A DNA stretch of 64,000 bases from Acidimicrobiia bacterium. GTDB taxonomy: Bacteria > Actinomycetota > Acidimicrobiia > IMCC26256 > JAOSJM01. The stretch is taken from the NCBI GenBank assembly GCA_027494165.1, contig JAOSJM010000001.1, forward strand, positions 1,434,001 to 1,498,000. Direction: 5' to 3'. A program made the translations under genes and the position numbers. This document shows, piece by piece, positions 36,630-46,196 of the stretch. The stretch's first letter is position 1. Each line of letters starts with the position of its first letter. The notes under the pieces are model-generated. The model was not told the DNA's origin and made no database searches. It saw only the letters and a list, made by a program, of their open reading frames with translations.

Positions 36630-38817
36630 GCGCGGCCGCGGCGCTCGGCCTCGGCCGGGACTTCCGCGACGGCGGCTTCGTCGCGCCGGTGCTCGGCGCC
36701 GCGCTCCTCCCCCACCTCGTGGGCTGGCTGACCCACCGCCGGTCCGCGCCCGTGGCGCTGGCCGGCGCGCTCCTCGGGTTCGTGGCCTACGCGGTGTGGA
36801 TCCTCGAGCCGTCCTCGACGACCTACGGCCTGCCCACGTCCGCCACGCTCGACGTCCTGCGGGAGCGACTGTCCGGGGGTGGGAGGTCCTCCGGACCGGG
36901 GTGGCGCCCGTGCCGGTCACCGACGGCGCCGTGTTCCTGGCCGCGGTCGCCACCTGGGCCGTGGCGACCGCGGCCGACCTGCTCGCCTTCCGGTACCGGG
37001 CCACGATCGCCGCCGTCCTACCCGGCCTCGCCCTCTTCGCCCTCGCCGCGGCCATCGGGCGGGCGGGCCTGCGGACGGGACCGACGGTGACGTTCGCCGT
37101 CGCCGCCGCCGTGTTCCTCCTCCTCCAGCACCAGGCCCTGCTCGGGCACCGCCGCGCGTGGTTCGCGTCGCCCGGCCGCTCGCGGGACGCCGGCGTGCTG
37201 CTCGCCGGGGCCGGGCTCGCCGCGGTGGCCATCGCGATCGGCCTGCTGGCCGGCCCCGGGCTCCCCGGGGCCGAGGCCGAGCCCCTGCTCGAGTACCGGA
37301 GCCTCGGCGGCGATGCCGCGCCCGGTGCCCGCCAGGTCTACGAGACCACGAGCCCGATGTTCTCGCTCAAGGCGGACTACCTGCGCCAACCCCGCCAGGA
37401 GCTCTTCACCGTGCGGGTCACGCCCCGCCAGCGGCTCTACTACCGGTTCGCCGCCCTCGACCGCTTCGACGGCGAGCTGTGGACCCTCGAGGCCGAGAGC
37501 CGTGACGCCGCCGCCGAGCTCGACGGCCGGCCCCCGCCCGGCACGGTGCGCCAGGAGTTCGCCATCGGGGCGATGCAGGGGTTCTGGGTCCCCGCCGCGT
37601 ACCGCCCGGTGTCGATCTCGCTGCCGGGGGCCCGCGTCATCCCCGAGTCGGGGACGCTGCTCGCGCCCCAGGACGACGTCGCCGGGCTCCGCTACGTCGT
37701 GGAGTCGGCCCTCCCCCCGTCCTCGCCCGACGACCTCTCCGGCACGCCGGGCGTGCCGCCCGAGGACCTGGAGCGCTACCAGCAGCTGCCCGCCGGCGTG
37801 CCCGAGCCCGTCGCGTCGCTCGCCCGGGGTCTGACCGAGGCGGCTCCCACGCCCTTCGAGAAGGCCGAGGCGCTCGAGCGGTTCTTCACCGTGGACGGTG
37901 GGTTCACCTACACCCTCGACGTCCCCGAGGGTCACAGCGGCGACGCCCTGCTCGACTTCCTGTCGACCCGGGCCGGCTACTGCGAGCAGTTCGCGGGGAC
38001 GTTCGCGGTGATGGCCCGCTCGATCGGCCTGCCGACGCGGGTCGCGATCGGGTTCACCTCGGGGACCTACGACCCGGCCCACGACGTCTTCCGGGTCACG
38101 AACCACGAGGCGCACGTCTGGGCGGAGGTGTACATCACGAACCTCGGGTGGGTCCCCTTCGAGCCCACGCCCGCGAGCGACCTCCCGGGAGGGACGCCGA
38201 CCGGGAGCCTCGAGCCCCTGCCGGAGCCGGCCGGTGCCCGTGGTGACGCCACCGGGGCTCGTCGAGGAGCCGGTGTCCTCGTCGTCTCCGTCCTCGGCCG
38301 AGACGACGCTGCCCTCGGCCGACGTCTCGGCGGGCGGCGACGGAGCCGCCGGCGACGGCAGCGGCGACCGGCCGGCCCGCGGCGCCCCCGTCGCGGCGTG
38401 GTCACTCGGCCTGGGAGCGCTCGGCGTCGGGTACGTGGCCGTGGTCACGGCGACCAAGGCGCGGCGGCGCCGGCGGCGGCGCCGGGCCGGCGACCCGTCG
38501 GCCCGCCTCGCCGGCGCCTGGGACGAGGCCCTCGACCGGCTGGTCGAGGCCGGGTTCGGCCTCGACGCCGCCCGGACCCCGCGGGAGCTGGCCGCGGCCG
38601 CCCTCCCCGTGGCCGGCCCGCGCGCCCTGCCCCCGCTGGAGGACCTCGCGGCGGCCTACACGGCGGCCCGCTACGCCCCGGACCCCCCGCACCCCGACGC
38701 GGTCGACCGGGCCTGGGAGCAGGTCGACGCGTTGCGGGCGATCCTGGCCTCGGAGGCACCCGCCCACCGGAGGTGGCGGCGGCGGCTCGACCCGGCGCCG
38801 CTGCTCCCCGCCGCTGA
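36581..38817 (+). CDS. TgpA-like membrane transglutaminase (DUF3488/DUF4129 type), at least two probable frameshifts
   Basis: Large membrane protein: about six N-terminal membrane helices (DUF3488), an extracytoplasmic transglutaminase core, one more membrane helix (AWSLGLGALGVGYVAVVTAT) and a DUF4129-like cytoplasmic tail. Core motifs are GYCEQFAGTFAVMARSIGLPTR (catalytic Cys), NHEAHVWAEVYI (His) and GWVPFEPTP (Glu where many have Asp). Frame breaks are at GGGGG near 36877 (one G restores SGGWEVLRTGVAPVPV) and near 38232; a third near the C-terminus is likely, so the stop at 38817 is provisional. Last gene of the moxR-DUF58 operon. Confidence 0.82.
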
Positions 38818-38838
38818 CCCGGGCGCTCGCCGCCGGCG

Positions 38839-39216
38839 TCAGGCGTCGTCGCGGCGCCAGCGCTCCCGCCAGCGGCGCCCCCTGTCCCCGATCCTCCCCC
38901 GCAGGGCGCCGCCGCGGAACGAGCCCGTGAAGCTCTCGATCCCGGCCCGGCCCATCGTGCGCACGTTGCGCTCGATCACCAGGAGGCAGGCGAGCATCAC
39001 GAGGAAGCCCACGATCCCGAGGAACAGCACCCGGGTGAAGGTCAGGAGGAGGAGGGCGAGGCCGGCGAGGAACCCGAGGACGGCCCACTTGATGGCTCGG
39101 GCCGCGTGCCGGTACAGGGTGGTCTCGGAGACCTGCTGCACCAGCTCCGGATCCGTCGCGGTGAGATTGGCCTCGATCTCCCTGAGGATGCGCTGCTCTT
39201 CCTCGGAAAGCGGCAT
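38839..39216 (-). CDS. DUF3040 membrane protein
   Basis: 125 residues from ATG 39216: MPLSEEEQRILREIEANL is the DUF3040 signature. Two adjacent hydrophobic segments follow (WAVLGFLAGLALLLLTFTRV and LFLGIVGFLVMLACLLVI), then a basic tail (GRIGDRGRRWRERWRRDD). The family is actinobacterial and often sits near mraZ, as here at a distance of 5.6 kb. Function unknown. Its 3' end faces the transglutaminase gene. Confidence 0.87.
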   Translation of the reverse strand: MPLSEEEQRILREIEANLTATDPELVQQVSETTLYRHAARAIKWAVLGFLAGLALLLLTFTRVLFLGIVGFLVMLACLLVIERNVRTMGRAGIESFTGSFRGGALRGRIGDRGRRWRERWRRDDA

Positions 39217-39268
39217 CGCTTCCTTCCCCGGTCGTGGCGGCCCATTGTCGCGCACCCCCAAGGGTGCC

Positions 39269-40324
39269 TCAACGCGCCGGACCGGTCCCCACCGGGAGCG
39301 GGACGCCGCCCTGGGCCGCCGAGCAGTAGGCCAGGTCGACGAGGCGATGGGCGGCGAGCGCCGTGGCCGCGTCCGGGAAGCCGGAGCCACCCTCGGCCAG
39401 GGCGTCGAGGAAGTCCTTGCTCGGCGCGGCGTACTGGCCGAGCGGGACGGCCAGCTCGGCGGGGACCGCGAGGTCCCCGATCCAGCCCGGCGGCCGCCCC
39501 TCGACGACCTCGGACCCTGCGCTGGTCTCGACGTGGAGCGGGCCCAGGTGGTCGTCCTCGGTCCAGAGGAACGCGTCCTCGCAGAACACCTCGAGCCGGC
39601 GGGTGGAGGGGCGGGTGAGCACCTGGTGCCAGACGCTCACGAGCGTCGCGGTGGTGCCGTCGGGGTAGGCGAGGGTGACGACCGCCGTGTCCTCGATGCC
39701 CGGGAGCCCGCAACGGGAACCCGTGCGGGCCGCCACGGTCTCGGGATCGCCGAGGAACCACCGGAGCAGGTCCAGGTCGTGGATGGAGTGCTCGATGAGC
39801 GTGCCGCCGCCGGCCCGGTGGACGTCGGTGCGCCAGGTCGAGCCGTAGACGCCCTGGTCGGGAAGGTACTGGTCGTCGCGCAGGACAGCGGCCAGGGGCC
39901 GCCCGTGGCGCGCCACCGCCTCGGCCATCGCCGCGAACACCGGCGACCGGCGGAGCACCAGCCCGACCTGGTGGGGGACGGTGCGGAGCGCCTCGGCGAC
40001 CCGGCGGCACTCCTCGAACGTCGGGGCGAGCGGCTTCTCGCAGAACACGGCCCGTCCCGCGCGCGCCGCGGCCTCCACCGCCTCGCCGTGCGCTGCCGTC
40101 CACGTCGCGACCCAGATCACGTCGACGGCGTCGACGAGCGCGTCGAGGCACGAGGCCGCGACCGCGCCGGGGTGCTGGGCCGCGGTCGCCTCGCCCCGGC
40201 TCGCATCGGTGTCGTAGGCGGCGACGACCCGGGCGTCCACCAGGCCCCCGCCGGCGAGGCCGCGCAGCGCCAGCGAGTGGATCGAGCCGATGAACCCGCA
40301 GCCCACCAGGCCGATGCGGATCAC
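39269..40324 (-). CDS. Gfo/Idh/MocA-family NAD(P)-dependent oxidoreductase
   Basis: 351 residues. N-terminal Rossmann domain RIGLVGCGFIGSIHSLALRG, VWVATWTAAHGEAV, and the family signature VFCEKPLAPTFEECRRV (Lys of EKP is catalytic). The C-terminal domain has GGGTLIEHSIHDLDLLRWFLG, with the active-site His. GTG 40324 overlaps the dinB stop (GTGA). Substrate, probably a sugar or inositol derivative, cannot be told. Confidence 0.87.
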   Translation of the reverse strand: MIRIGLVGCGFIGSIHSLALRGLAGGGLVDARVVAAYDTDASRGEATAAQHPGAVAASCLDALVDAVDVIWVATWTAAHGEAVEAAARAGRAVFCEKPLAPTFEECRRVAEALRTVPHQVGLVLRRSPVFAAMAEAVARHGRPLAAVLRDDQYLPDQGVYGSTWRTDVHRAGGGTLIEHSIHDLDLLRWFLGDPETVAARTGSRCGLPGIEDTAVVTLAYPDGTTATLVSVWHQVLTRPSTRRLEVFCEDAFLWTEDDHLGPLHVETSAGSEVVEGRPPGWIGDLAVPAELAVPLGQYAAPSKDFLDALAEGGSGFPDAATALAAHRLVDLAYCSAAQGGVPLPVGTGPAR

Positions 40325-41559
40325 GCCGGCCCACCCTCGCCCGGGCCCCACGGGCTCCCGTCGCGCCGGACCCGCAGCACCCCGTCCCGGGTCAGCCGGG
40401 CCGGACCCACCGCGTCGACGCCGAACCGATCGCGCACGGCGTCGACGGCACGCTCCACCGCGCCCCACCGTTGCGCCGCCTCCCCCGGGTCCCCGCCGAG
40501 GTCGAGACGCCCCTGCACCGCCGCCGGCTCGGCGAGCTGCTGGACGGTGACCCCGAGCAGGCGGACTCCCTGGCGCACGTCGACGGCGTCGAGGAGGCGA
40601 CGCGCGGTCCGGGCGACCTCCACCGCCAGGTCGGTCGGCTCCGGGAGGGTGGACGACCGGGTGATGGTGCGGAAGTCGCCGAACCGCACCTTCAGCTGCA
40701 CGGTCCTCCCCGCGCGCCCGGCCGCCCGGAGCCGGCCCGCGACCAGGTCGGCCAGCCGGCCGGCCTCGGCCGCCAGGACCGCCGGGTCGGCCACGTCGAC
40801 CGGGAAGGTCTCCTCGTGACCGATCGACCTCACGTCCCGCTCCGGTTCCACGCCACGGTCGTCCCGGTTCCACGCCAGGGCGTGGAGGTGCCTGCCGAGG
40901 CTCGGGCCGAGAGCCCCGACGAGGGTGGCCTCGGGCAGGGCGGCCAGGTCACCGACGGTCCGCACCCCGAAGCGGGCCAACCGCCGCCGGGTCGCCGGAC
41001 CCACGCCCCAGAGGCGCTCCACCGGGAGCGGGTGGAGGACCTCGAGCTCCGTCCCCGGCTCGACGACGAGGAGTCCGTCGGGCTTGGCCAGGTCGCTGGC
41101 CAGCTTGGCGACGAGCTTCGTGGTGGCGACGCCCACCGACGCCGTGAGACCGGTCTCCCGGCGCACGCGGTCCCGGATCGAAGCGGCGACGTCCGGCCCG
41201 CCACCGTGGAGCCGTCCCACCGGCGCCACGTCGAGGAACGCCTCGTCGAGGGAGACGGGCTCGACGAGTGGCGTGACCGATCGGAGGATCCCCATGACGG
41301 CCCGGCTGGCGCTCTGGTAGGCGTCGAGGCGCGGGGCCCGGAACACCGCGTCGGGACAGGCCCGCCGGGCCCTGGCCATCGGCATCGCCGAGTGGATCCC
41401 GTAGCGGCGGGCCTCGTAGGAGGCGGCGGCCACGACACCCCGCGACCCGAGGCCTCCCACGACGACGGGGCGGCCGCGCAGCGCTGGGTCGGCGAGCTGC
41501 TCCACGGACGCGAAGAAGGCGTCGAGGTCGACGTGGAGGAAGGTCGCCTCGCCGCGCAC
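40321..41559 (-). CDS. dinB: DNA polymerase IV (Y-family)
   Basis: Translesion polymerase of 412 residues. FLHVDLDAFFASVEQL (first catalytic Asp pair), PVVVGGLGSRGVVAAASYEARRYGI, LVEPVSLDEAFLDV (second catalytic DE), TASVGVATTKLVAKLASDLAKPDG, and helix-hairpin-helix ERLWGVGPATRRRLARFGV are present, followed by a little-finger domain. No clamp-binding QLxLF peptide is obvious at the C-terminus. I see no LexA-type box next to it. Coupled to the downstream oxidoreductase gene. Confidence 0.92.
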   Translation of the reverse strand: MRGEATFLHVDLDAFFASVEQLADPALRGRPVVVGGLGSRGVVAAASYEARRYGIHSAMPMARARRACPDAVFRAPRLDAYQSASRAVMGILRSVTPLVEPVSLDEAFLDVAPVGRLHGGGPDVAASIRDRVRRETGLTASVGVATTKLVAKLASDLAKPDGLLVVEPGTELEVLHPLPVERLWGVGPATRRRLARFGVRTVGDLAALPEATLVGALGPSLGRHLHALAWNRDDRGVEPERDVRSIGHEETFPVDVADPAVLAAEAGRLADLVAGRLRAAGRAGRTVQLKVRFGDFRTITRSSTLPEPTDLAVEVARTARRLLDAVDVRQGVRLLGVTVQQLAEPAAVQGRLDLGGDPGEAAQRWGAVERAVDAVRDRFGVDAVGPARLTRDGVLRVRRDGSPWGPGEGGPA

Positions 41560-41563
41560 GGGC

Positions 41564-42067
41564 TCAGGGCCGCGCGGCCCTCGACACCTCGAGGCGGTCG
41601 AGGGTCCGCCCCCGGACGTCGAAGCGGAAGGAGCGAGGTGCGTCCGGCGTCCAGCGCTCGAGCAGCCACTCGGCCAGCGGCTCCCGCACCCACCGCCAGC
41701 ACCCGTCGAGGACGGCGCCGACCCGGCCGGGGGGAACGAACGACGCCTCGACCACGATCCCGTCGGGGTCGTCGACCCGCAGCTCGCCCTCGAACTCGGT
41801 CGCGTGGTGGACCTCGCAGCGCATCACCCAGCCCAGGTCGTGCGCCACCGCGACGACCTCGTAGAGGAGGCCGCCCCAACGCCGGACGACCAGGCCGGTC
41901 TCCTCCTGGACCTCACGGGCCAGCCCCTCGAGGAGGGTCAGGTCCTCGGCGTCGATGACGCCGCCGGGGGTGCTCCAGTCGGAGGCGCCCCCGGGACGCT
42001 GGTTGCGGACCAGCAGGATCCCGCCGGGTCCCTCCACGACCGCGCCGGCCACGACCCACTCGTGCAC
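41564..42067 (-). CDS. Nudix hydrolase
   Basis: 167 residues. The Nudix box is GGVIDAEDLTLLEGLAREVQ followed by EETGL: G-x5-E-x9-RE-x2-EE-x-G, two residues longer in the middle than the consensus x7. The N-terminal VVAGAVVEGPGGILLVRNQRP is typical. Probable nucleotide or sugar-nucleotide diphosphate hydrolase. GTG 42067. It ends four bases before dinB begins, so they may be co-transcribed as a DNA-maintenance pair. Confidence 0.85.
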   Translation of the reverse strand: MHEWVVAGAVVEGPGGILLVRNQRPGGASDWSTPGGVIDAEDLTLLEGLAREVQEETGLVVRRWGGLLYEVVAVAHDLGWVMRCEVHHATEFEGELRVDDPDGIVVEASFVPPGRVGAVLDGCWRWVREPLAEWLLERWTPDAPRSFRFDVRGRTLDRLEVSRAARP

Positions 42068-42125
42068 GGGGGCCAGTCTGGCACGCTTCTCCCGGCGTCG
42101 GCCGCCCCCCGGCGCGCCCTCGCGC

Positions 42126-42875
42126 TCAGCCCACCACGGTCCTCCGCCGCCGGCGGCGGCGGAGGCGCCCGGGCAGGTCGCGCAGGCCCCACCAGGTCAC
42201 GAGGAGGAGCGCCTCGACCACGATCCGCCCCGACATCTTCGAGTGCCCGAGGGTCCGGTCCCGGAACTCGATCGGGACCTCGACCACCTCGCCGCCGTCG
42301 CGCTGCACCCGGTAGGCCATCTCGACCTGGAAGCCGTACCCGTCGGCCCGGACGCGGTCGAGATCGATCCGCTCCAGGGCCCGGCGGGCGTACGCGCGGT
42401 AGCCGGAGGTGGAGTCGTGGGCCGAGAGGCCCAGCATCCAGCGGGCGTAGAGGTTCCCCGCCTTCGAGATGGCCCGGCGCATCCACGTCCAGTCGGGGAT
42501 GGAGCCGCCCGGCACGTAGCGGGACCCGATGGCGAGGTCGGCCCCGTCGCCGACCGCCGCGATCAGGCGGGGCAGGACGGCGGGGTCGTGCGACAGGTCG
42601 GCGTCCATCTCGATCAGGGCCTCGTACCCGCGCCCCAGCCCGATGCGGAAGCCGTCGCGGTAGGCGGAGCCGAGGCCAGCCTTCCCCTCGCGACGGAGCA
42701 CCTCGACGCTCCCCAGCTCCGCCGCCAGCTTCTCGGCCAGCTCGGCGGTGCCGTCGGGGCTGCCGTCGTCGACGACGAGGACGTCGACCCCGGGCGCCTC
42801 GGCGCGGACCCGGCGCAGGACCGGCTCGACGTTCTCGGCCTCGTTGTAGGTGGGGAGGACGAGCAGGGCCCGCAT
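42126..42875 (-). CDS. Polyprenyl-phosphate mannose/glucose synthase-like glycosyltransferase (GT2)
   Basis: Related to dolichol-phosphate mannose synthase and mycobacterial Ppm1, which load mannose onto polyprenyl phosphate for lipoglycan or protein mannosylation. From ATG 42875: LPTYNEAENVEPVLRRV, VDVLVVDDGSPDGTAELAE, EMDADLSHDPAVLPRLI (DxD-type metal site), GSRYVPGGSIPDW, DSTSGYRAYARRALE, and GHSKMSGRIVVEALLLVTWWGL. Ends in a poly-Arg stretch. About 249 residues. An in-frame start eight codons upstream is possible. Confidence 0.88.
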   Translation of the reverse strand: MRALLVLPTYNEAENVEPVLRRVRAEAPGVDVLVVDDGSPDGTAELAEKLAAELGSVEVLRREGKAGLGSAYRDGFRIGLGRGYEALIEMDADLSHDPAVLPRLIAAVGDGADLAIGSRYVPGGSIPDWTWMRRAISKAGNLYARWMLGLSAHDSTSGYRAYARRALERIDLDRVRADGYGFQVEMAYRVQRDGGEVVEVPIEFRDRTLGHSKMSGRIVVEALLLVTWWGLRDLPGRLRRRRRRRTVVG

Positions 42876-42927
42876 GGGCGGGCAGGTTACCGGCCCCATC
42901 CGGCCGATCGTCGGTTCCGATGGCCGG

Positions 42928-42933
42928 TACGAT
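42928..42933 (+). promoter_or_regulatory. Candidate -10 for the small membrane protein gene (leaderless)
   Basis: TACGAT ends seven bases before GTG 42941. No Shine-Dalgarno sequence lies between, as expected for a transcript starting at the GTG. Confidence 0.4.
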
Positions 42934-42940
42934 CACCCTC

Positions 42941-43278
42941 GTGGAGCGCGAGTCCCCCGCGGGTACCGACCCCCGACCTCCCCTGCCGACCAGGACGGCC
43001 CCGGCGTCCCGCCGACCGCCCCGTCGCGCTCGGCGGTCGTGCTCGCCTTCCTCGGTACCGTCGCCGCCGGGGCGTTCGGGGCGACCATCGGCTACGGGCT
43101 CGTCGACATCGGGTGCGAGGGCGACTGCGACGTCGCCAAGATCGTGGGGATGGTCGTGGGCGCCGTCGTCGCGACGGTGGGGGTCGGGGTGGTGGCGGTC
43201 CTCGTGCTGCGGGCGATGAGCGAGTGGCGCCGGCCCCGGGCCGAGGCCTCCGGGCCGCTCCCCGACGAGCCGAGGTGA
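42941..43278 (+). CDS. Small two-helix membrane protein of unknown function, one probable frameshift
   Basis: About 112 residues. A Pro-rich N-terminus (VERESPRGYRPPTSP after adding one C to the CCCCC near 42957) is followed by two hydrophobic segments (SAVVLAFLGTVAAGAFGAT and KIVGMVVGAVVATVGVGVVA) separated by GLVDIGCEGDCDVA, which carries two cysteines. Without the extra C the start region is in a different frame. ATG 42920 is an alternative start. Its stop overlaps the endonuclease IV start (GTGA). Not recognised. Confidence 0.55.
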
Positions 43279-44140
43279 GGCGGCCGGTCGCCGCGCCCCG
43301 CTCCGTCGGCTTCCACGTCTCGGTGGCCGGCGGCCTGTTGAAGGCGATGGAGCGGGCCCGCCGGCGGGGCTGCGACGCCCTCCAGGTCTTCCCGTCGAAC
43401 CCCCGGGGCTGGGCCCGGCCCCGCCCCGATCCCGCGGGCGAGCGCGCCCTGGCCGACGCGGCCGCGGAGGCCGGCTTCCCGCTGTTCGTCCACGCGCCCT
43501 ACCTCGTGAACCTCGCGGCCTCCGACGCCACCGTGCTCGAGCGGTCCCGGGCCGGCCTCGCCTTCTCGCTCGAGCGGGCCGCCCGCTTCGGGGCGGCCGG
43601 CGTCGTCGTGCATCCGGGCAGCGCGCGCGGGGACGGCCGGGCGAGCGGCGTCGCGCGGACGGCGGCGTCCCTCCGGCTCGTGCTCGACATCACCCCCGTC
43701 GACGTGCTCCTCGAACCCACCGCGGGTCCGGCGACACCGTGGCGGGCACCGTCGCCGACGCGGCCGAGGTCCTCGACGCGTGCGGCCGGCACCCCCGCCT
43801 GAGGGTCTGCGTCGACACCTGCCACCTCTACGCGGCCGGGTCGGACTGGACCACGCCCGCGGGGCTGGCTCGACTCCGGTCGGACCTGGCGGAGCTGGGC
43901 CCGGACCGGGTGGGCCTCGTCCACGTCAACGACTCCCGGGACCCCCTCGGATCCCGGCGCGACCGCCACGCCAGGGTCGGCCGGGGGACCATCGGGGCCG
44001 AGCCGTTCCGGAGGATCCTCGCGGTCCCGGAGCTGCGCCAAGCCCCGCTCGTCCTCGAGACCCCTGGGGACGCGGACGAGCAGGCCGAGGACGTGGAGCT
44101 CGTCCGGTCGCTGCTGGCCCGGCCCCCGCGCCGGTCGTGA
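43275..44140 (+). CDS. nfo: Endonuclease IV (AP endonuclease), one probable frameshift
   Basis: Zinc-dependent TIM-barrel enzyme that cuts at abasic sites. Family motifs: VGFHVSVAGGLLKAMERA (metal His), DALQVFPSNPRGW, VHAPYLVNLAA, VVVHPGSARGDG (His), LLEPTAG (Glu), LRVCVDTCHLYAAGSDW, VGLVHVNDSRDPLGSRRDRH (Asp, His) and LVLETPGD (Glu). One missing G near 43728 restores TAGSGDTVAGTVADAAEVLD; repaired length 288 residues. GTG 43275 overlaps the preceding stop. Confidence 0.92.
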
Positions 44141-44170
44141 CGCCCCCCGGACGGCCGGCGAGCGCCGACC

Positions 44171-45025
44171 TCAGGCGACCGGCCGGACCAGCCCCTCCTG
44201 CACGACGGTGACCACGAGGGAGCCGTCGATCGTGAAGATGGAGCCCTCGGCCAGCCCGCGCGCGCCGGCCGCGGCCGGACTCCGCTGGTGGTACAGGAGC
44301 CACTCGTCGGCCCGGAACCGGCGGTGGAACCACATCGCGTGGTCGAGGCTGGCGACCATGAGGCCGCCGGGCGGTACGTCGTGGGGTTGCACGACCGTGT
44401 CGAGCAGGGTCATGTCGGAGGCGTACGCGACGACGCAGGCGTGCACGAGCGGGTCGTCGGGCAGGTCGCCGTTGGCCCGGATCCACACGTCCTGGACGGC
44501 GGGGCGGGGCCGGCGGTCGAGCCAGCGAGGAGCGTGCACCGACCGGATGTCGATGGGTCGCTCCCTCCCCAGCCAGTCGCGCGTGTCGGGGTCGAGCTGG
44601 TCGGCGAGCTCCACGACGCGCTCGGCCATCGTGGGGAGGCGCTCGGGTGCGGGCACCTCCGGCATCGCGCCCTGGTGCTCGAACCCGTCCTCGTCGAGGT
44701 GGAACGAGGCCGCGAGGTTGAAGATCGCCCGGCCGTGCTGGACGGCCACCACCCGGCGGGTCGTGAAGCTGCGCCCGTCACGGATGCGGTCGACGTCGTA
44801 GACGATCGGCACCGTGGGGTCGCCCGGCCGGAGGAAGTACGCGTGGAGCGAGTGCACGAAGCGGTCCGGCTCCACGGTCCGCCCCGCCGCGACCAGCGCC
44901 TGCGCCGCCACCTGGCCCCCGAACACGCGCTGGCGCCGCTCGTCGGGGCTGGTGCCCCGGAACAGGTTGACCTCGAGCTGCTCCAGCTCGAGGAGGGCGA
45001 GGAGCTCGTCGAGGGCCGTCCCCAC
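44171..45025 (-). CDS. tesB: Acyl-CoA thioesterase II
   Basis: Double hot-dog enzyme hydrolysing medium and long acyl-CoA. 284 residues from GTG 45025. N-terminal domain has LEVNLFRGTSPDERRQRVFGGQVAAQAL and VHSLHAYFLRPGDPTVPI. C-terminal domain has VHACVVAYASDMTLLDTVV (catalytic Asp), MVASLDHAMWFHRRFRADEWLLY and SIFTIDGSLVVTVVQEGLVR. Family placement is secure. Convergent with endonuclease IV; 18 bases upstream lies the phosphofructokinase gene end, on the same strand. Confidence 0.92.
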   Translation of the reverse strand: MGTALDELLALLELEQLEVNLFRGTSPDERRQRVFGGQVAAQALVAAGRTVEPDRFVHSLHAYFLRPGDPTVPIVYDVDRIRDGRSFTTRRVVAVQHGRAIFNLAASFHLDEDGFEHQGAMPEVPAPERLPTMAERVVELADQLDPDTRDWLGRERPIDIRSVHAPRWLDRRPRPAVQDVWIRANGDLPDDPLVHACVVAYASDMTLLDTVVQPHDVPPGGLMVASLDHAMWFHRRFRADEWLLYHQRSPAAAGARGLAEGSIFTIDGSLVVTVVQEGLVRPVA

Positions 45026-45042
45026 GGGACGGGACGCTACAC

Positions 45043-46071
45043 CTACCCGAAGAACACGCTCGCCACGTCGTAGAGCGTCGGGTCGAGCGTCTTGAGCTCC
45101 CGCACGCCCTCCTCGATGGGCACCCGCACCACGTCGGTGCCTCGCAGCGCGACCATCACGCCGAACTCGCCCTCGTGGGCGGCGTCGATGGCCGCGATCC
45201 CGAAGCGGGTGGCCAGCACCCGGTCGAAGGCCGTCGGCGTCCCCCCGCGCAGCACGTGACCGAGGATCGTCACGCGGGTCTCGAAGCCCGTGCGGCGCTC
45301 GATCTCCTCCTGGAGGAGGTACCCGATGCCCCCGAGCCGCACGTGGCCGAACTCGTCGACCTCGCCCGACTGGACGGCGATCGTCCCCTCCACGGGCACC
45401 GCGCCCTCGGCGACCACGACGATGGAGAACGTGGGACCGCGCCGGTGGCGCTGCTCGATCTGGGCGCAGACCTCGGCGATGTCGAACGGCTCCTCGGGCA
45501 CGAGGATCATGTCCGCGCCTCCGGCAAGACCCGCGTAGGTCGCGATCCACCCGGCGTGGCGCCCCATCACCTCGACGACCATCACGCGGTCGTGACTCTC
45601 GGCCGTGGTGTGCAGGCGGTCGATGGCCTCGGTGGCGATCTGCACGGCGGTGTGGAACCCGAACGTGAAGTCCGTGGCCGACAGGTCGTTGTCGATGGTC
45701 TTCGGCACGCCGACGACCTTCACGCCGTCGGCGGAGAGCTTGTGGGCGACGCCGAGGGTGTCCTCCCCGCCGATGGCGATGATCGCCTCGATGTGCAGCC
45801 GTCGCAGGGTGTCGAGGACCCGCGCCACGCCGTCGTCGGTCCTGTAGGGGTTCGTGCGCGACGTGGCGAGGATGGTGCCGCCCCGGGGGAGGAGTCCCCG
45901 CGTGCCCGGCACCGTCAGGTCGACGGTCTCCCCCTCCATGACCCCGCGCCAGCCGTAGCGGAAGCCCACGATGTTGTGCCCGTAGATGCCCTCGCCCTTG
46001 CGCACGACCGCCCGGATCACGGCGTTGAGCCCCGGGCAGTCCCCTCCCCCGGTGAGGATCCCGATCCGCAT
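45043..46071 (-). CDS. pfp: 6-phosphofructokinase, pyrophosphate-type signature
   Basis: Phosphorylates fructose 6-phosphate in glycolysis, or runs reversibly if PPi-dependent. 342 residues: MRIGILTGGGDCPGLNAVIR, GFRYGWRGVMEG, IIAIGGEDTLGVAHKL, VVGVPKTIDNDLSATDFTFGF, EVMGRHAGWIATYAGLAGGAD and GHVLRGGTPTAFDRVLATRFG. GGED puts Asp at the position called 104 in E. coli numbering, and PKTIDND puts Lys at 124; this pair marks PPi-dependent enzymes such as the Amycolatopsis one. ATG 46071 has AAGGAGGA about 9 bases upstream. If the ATP form, it would be pfkA. Confidence 0.88.
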   Translation of the reverse strand: MRIGILTGGGDCPGLNAVIRAVVRKGEGIYGHNIVGFRYGWRGVMEGETVDLTVPGTRGLLPRGGTILATSRTNPYRTDDGVARVLDTLRRLHIEAIIAIGGEDTLGVAHKLSADGVKVVGVPKTIDNDLSATDFTFGFHTAVQIATEAIDRLHTTAESHDRVMVVEVMGRHAGWIATYAGLAGGADMILVPEEPFDIAEVCAQIEQRHRRGPTFSIVVVAEGAVPVEGTIAVQSGEVDEFGHVRLGGIGYLLQEEIERRTGFETRVTILGHVLRGGTPTAFDRVLATRFGIAAIDAAHEGEFGVMVALRGTDVVRVPIEEGVRELKTLDPTLYDVASVFFG

Positions 46072-46196
46072 CACTCCGTCCTCCTTCGTCCCCCCATGGT
46101 GCCCGACGGCCGGGCCGGAGCGGACGCATCCCCCCGTCCGGCCCCGACCCGGCGGGTAGCCTCCGGCCACGCGACGCGACCGGGAGGGACGGCGGC

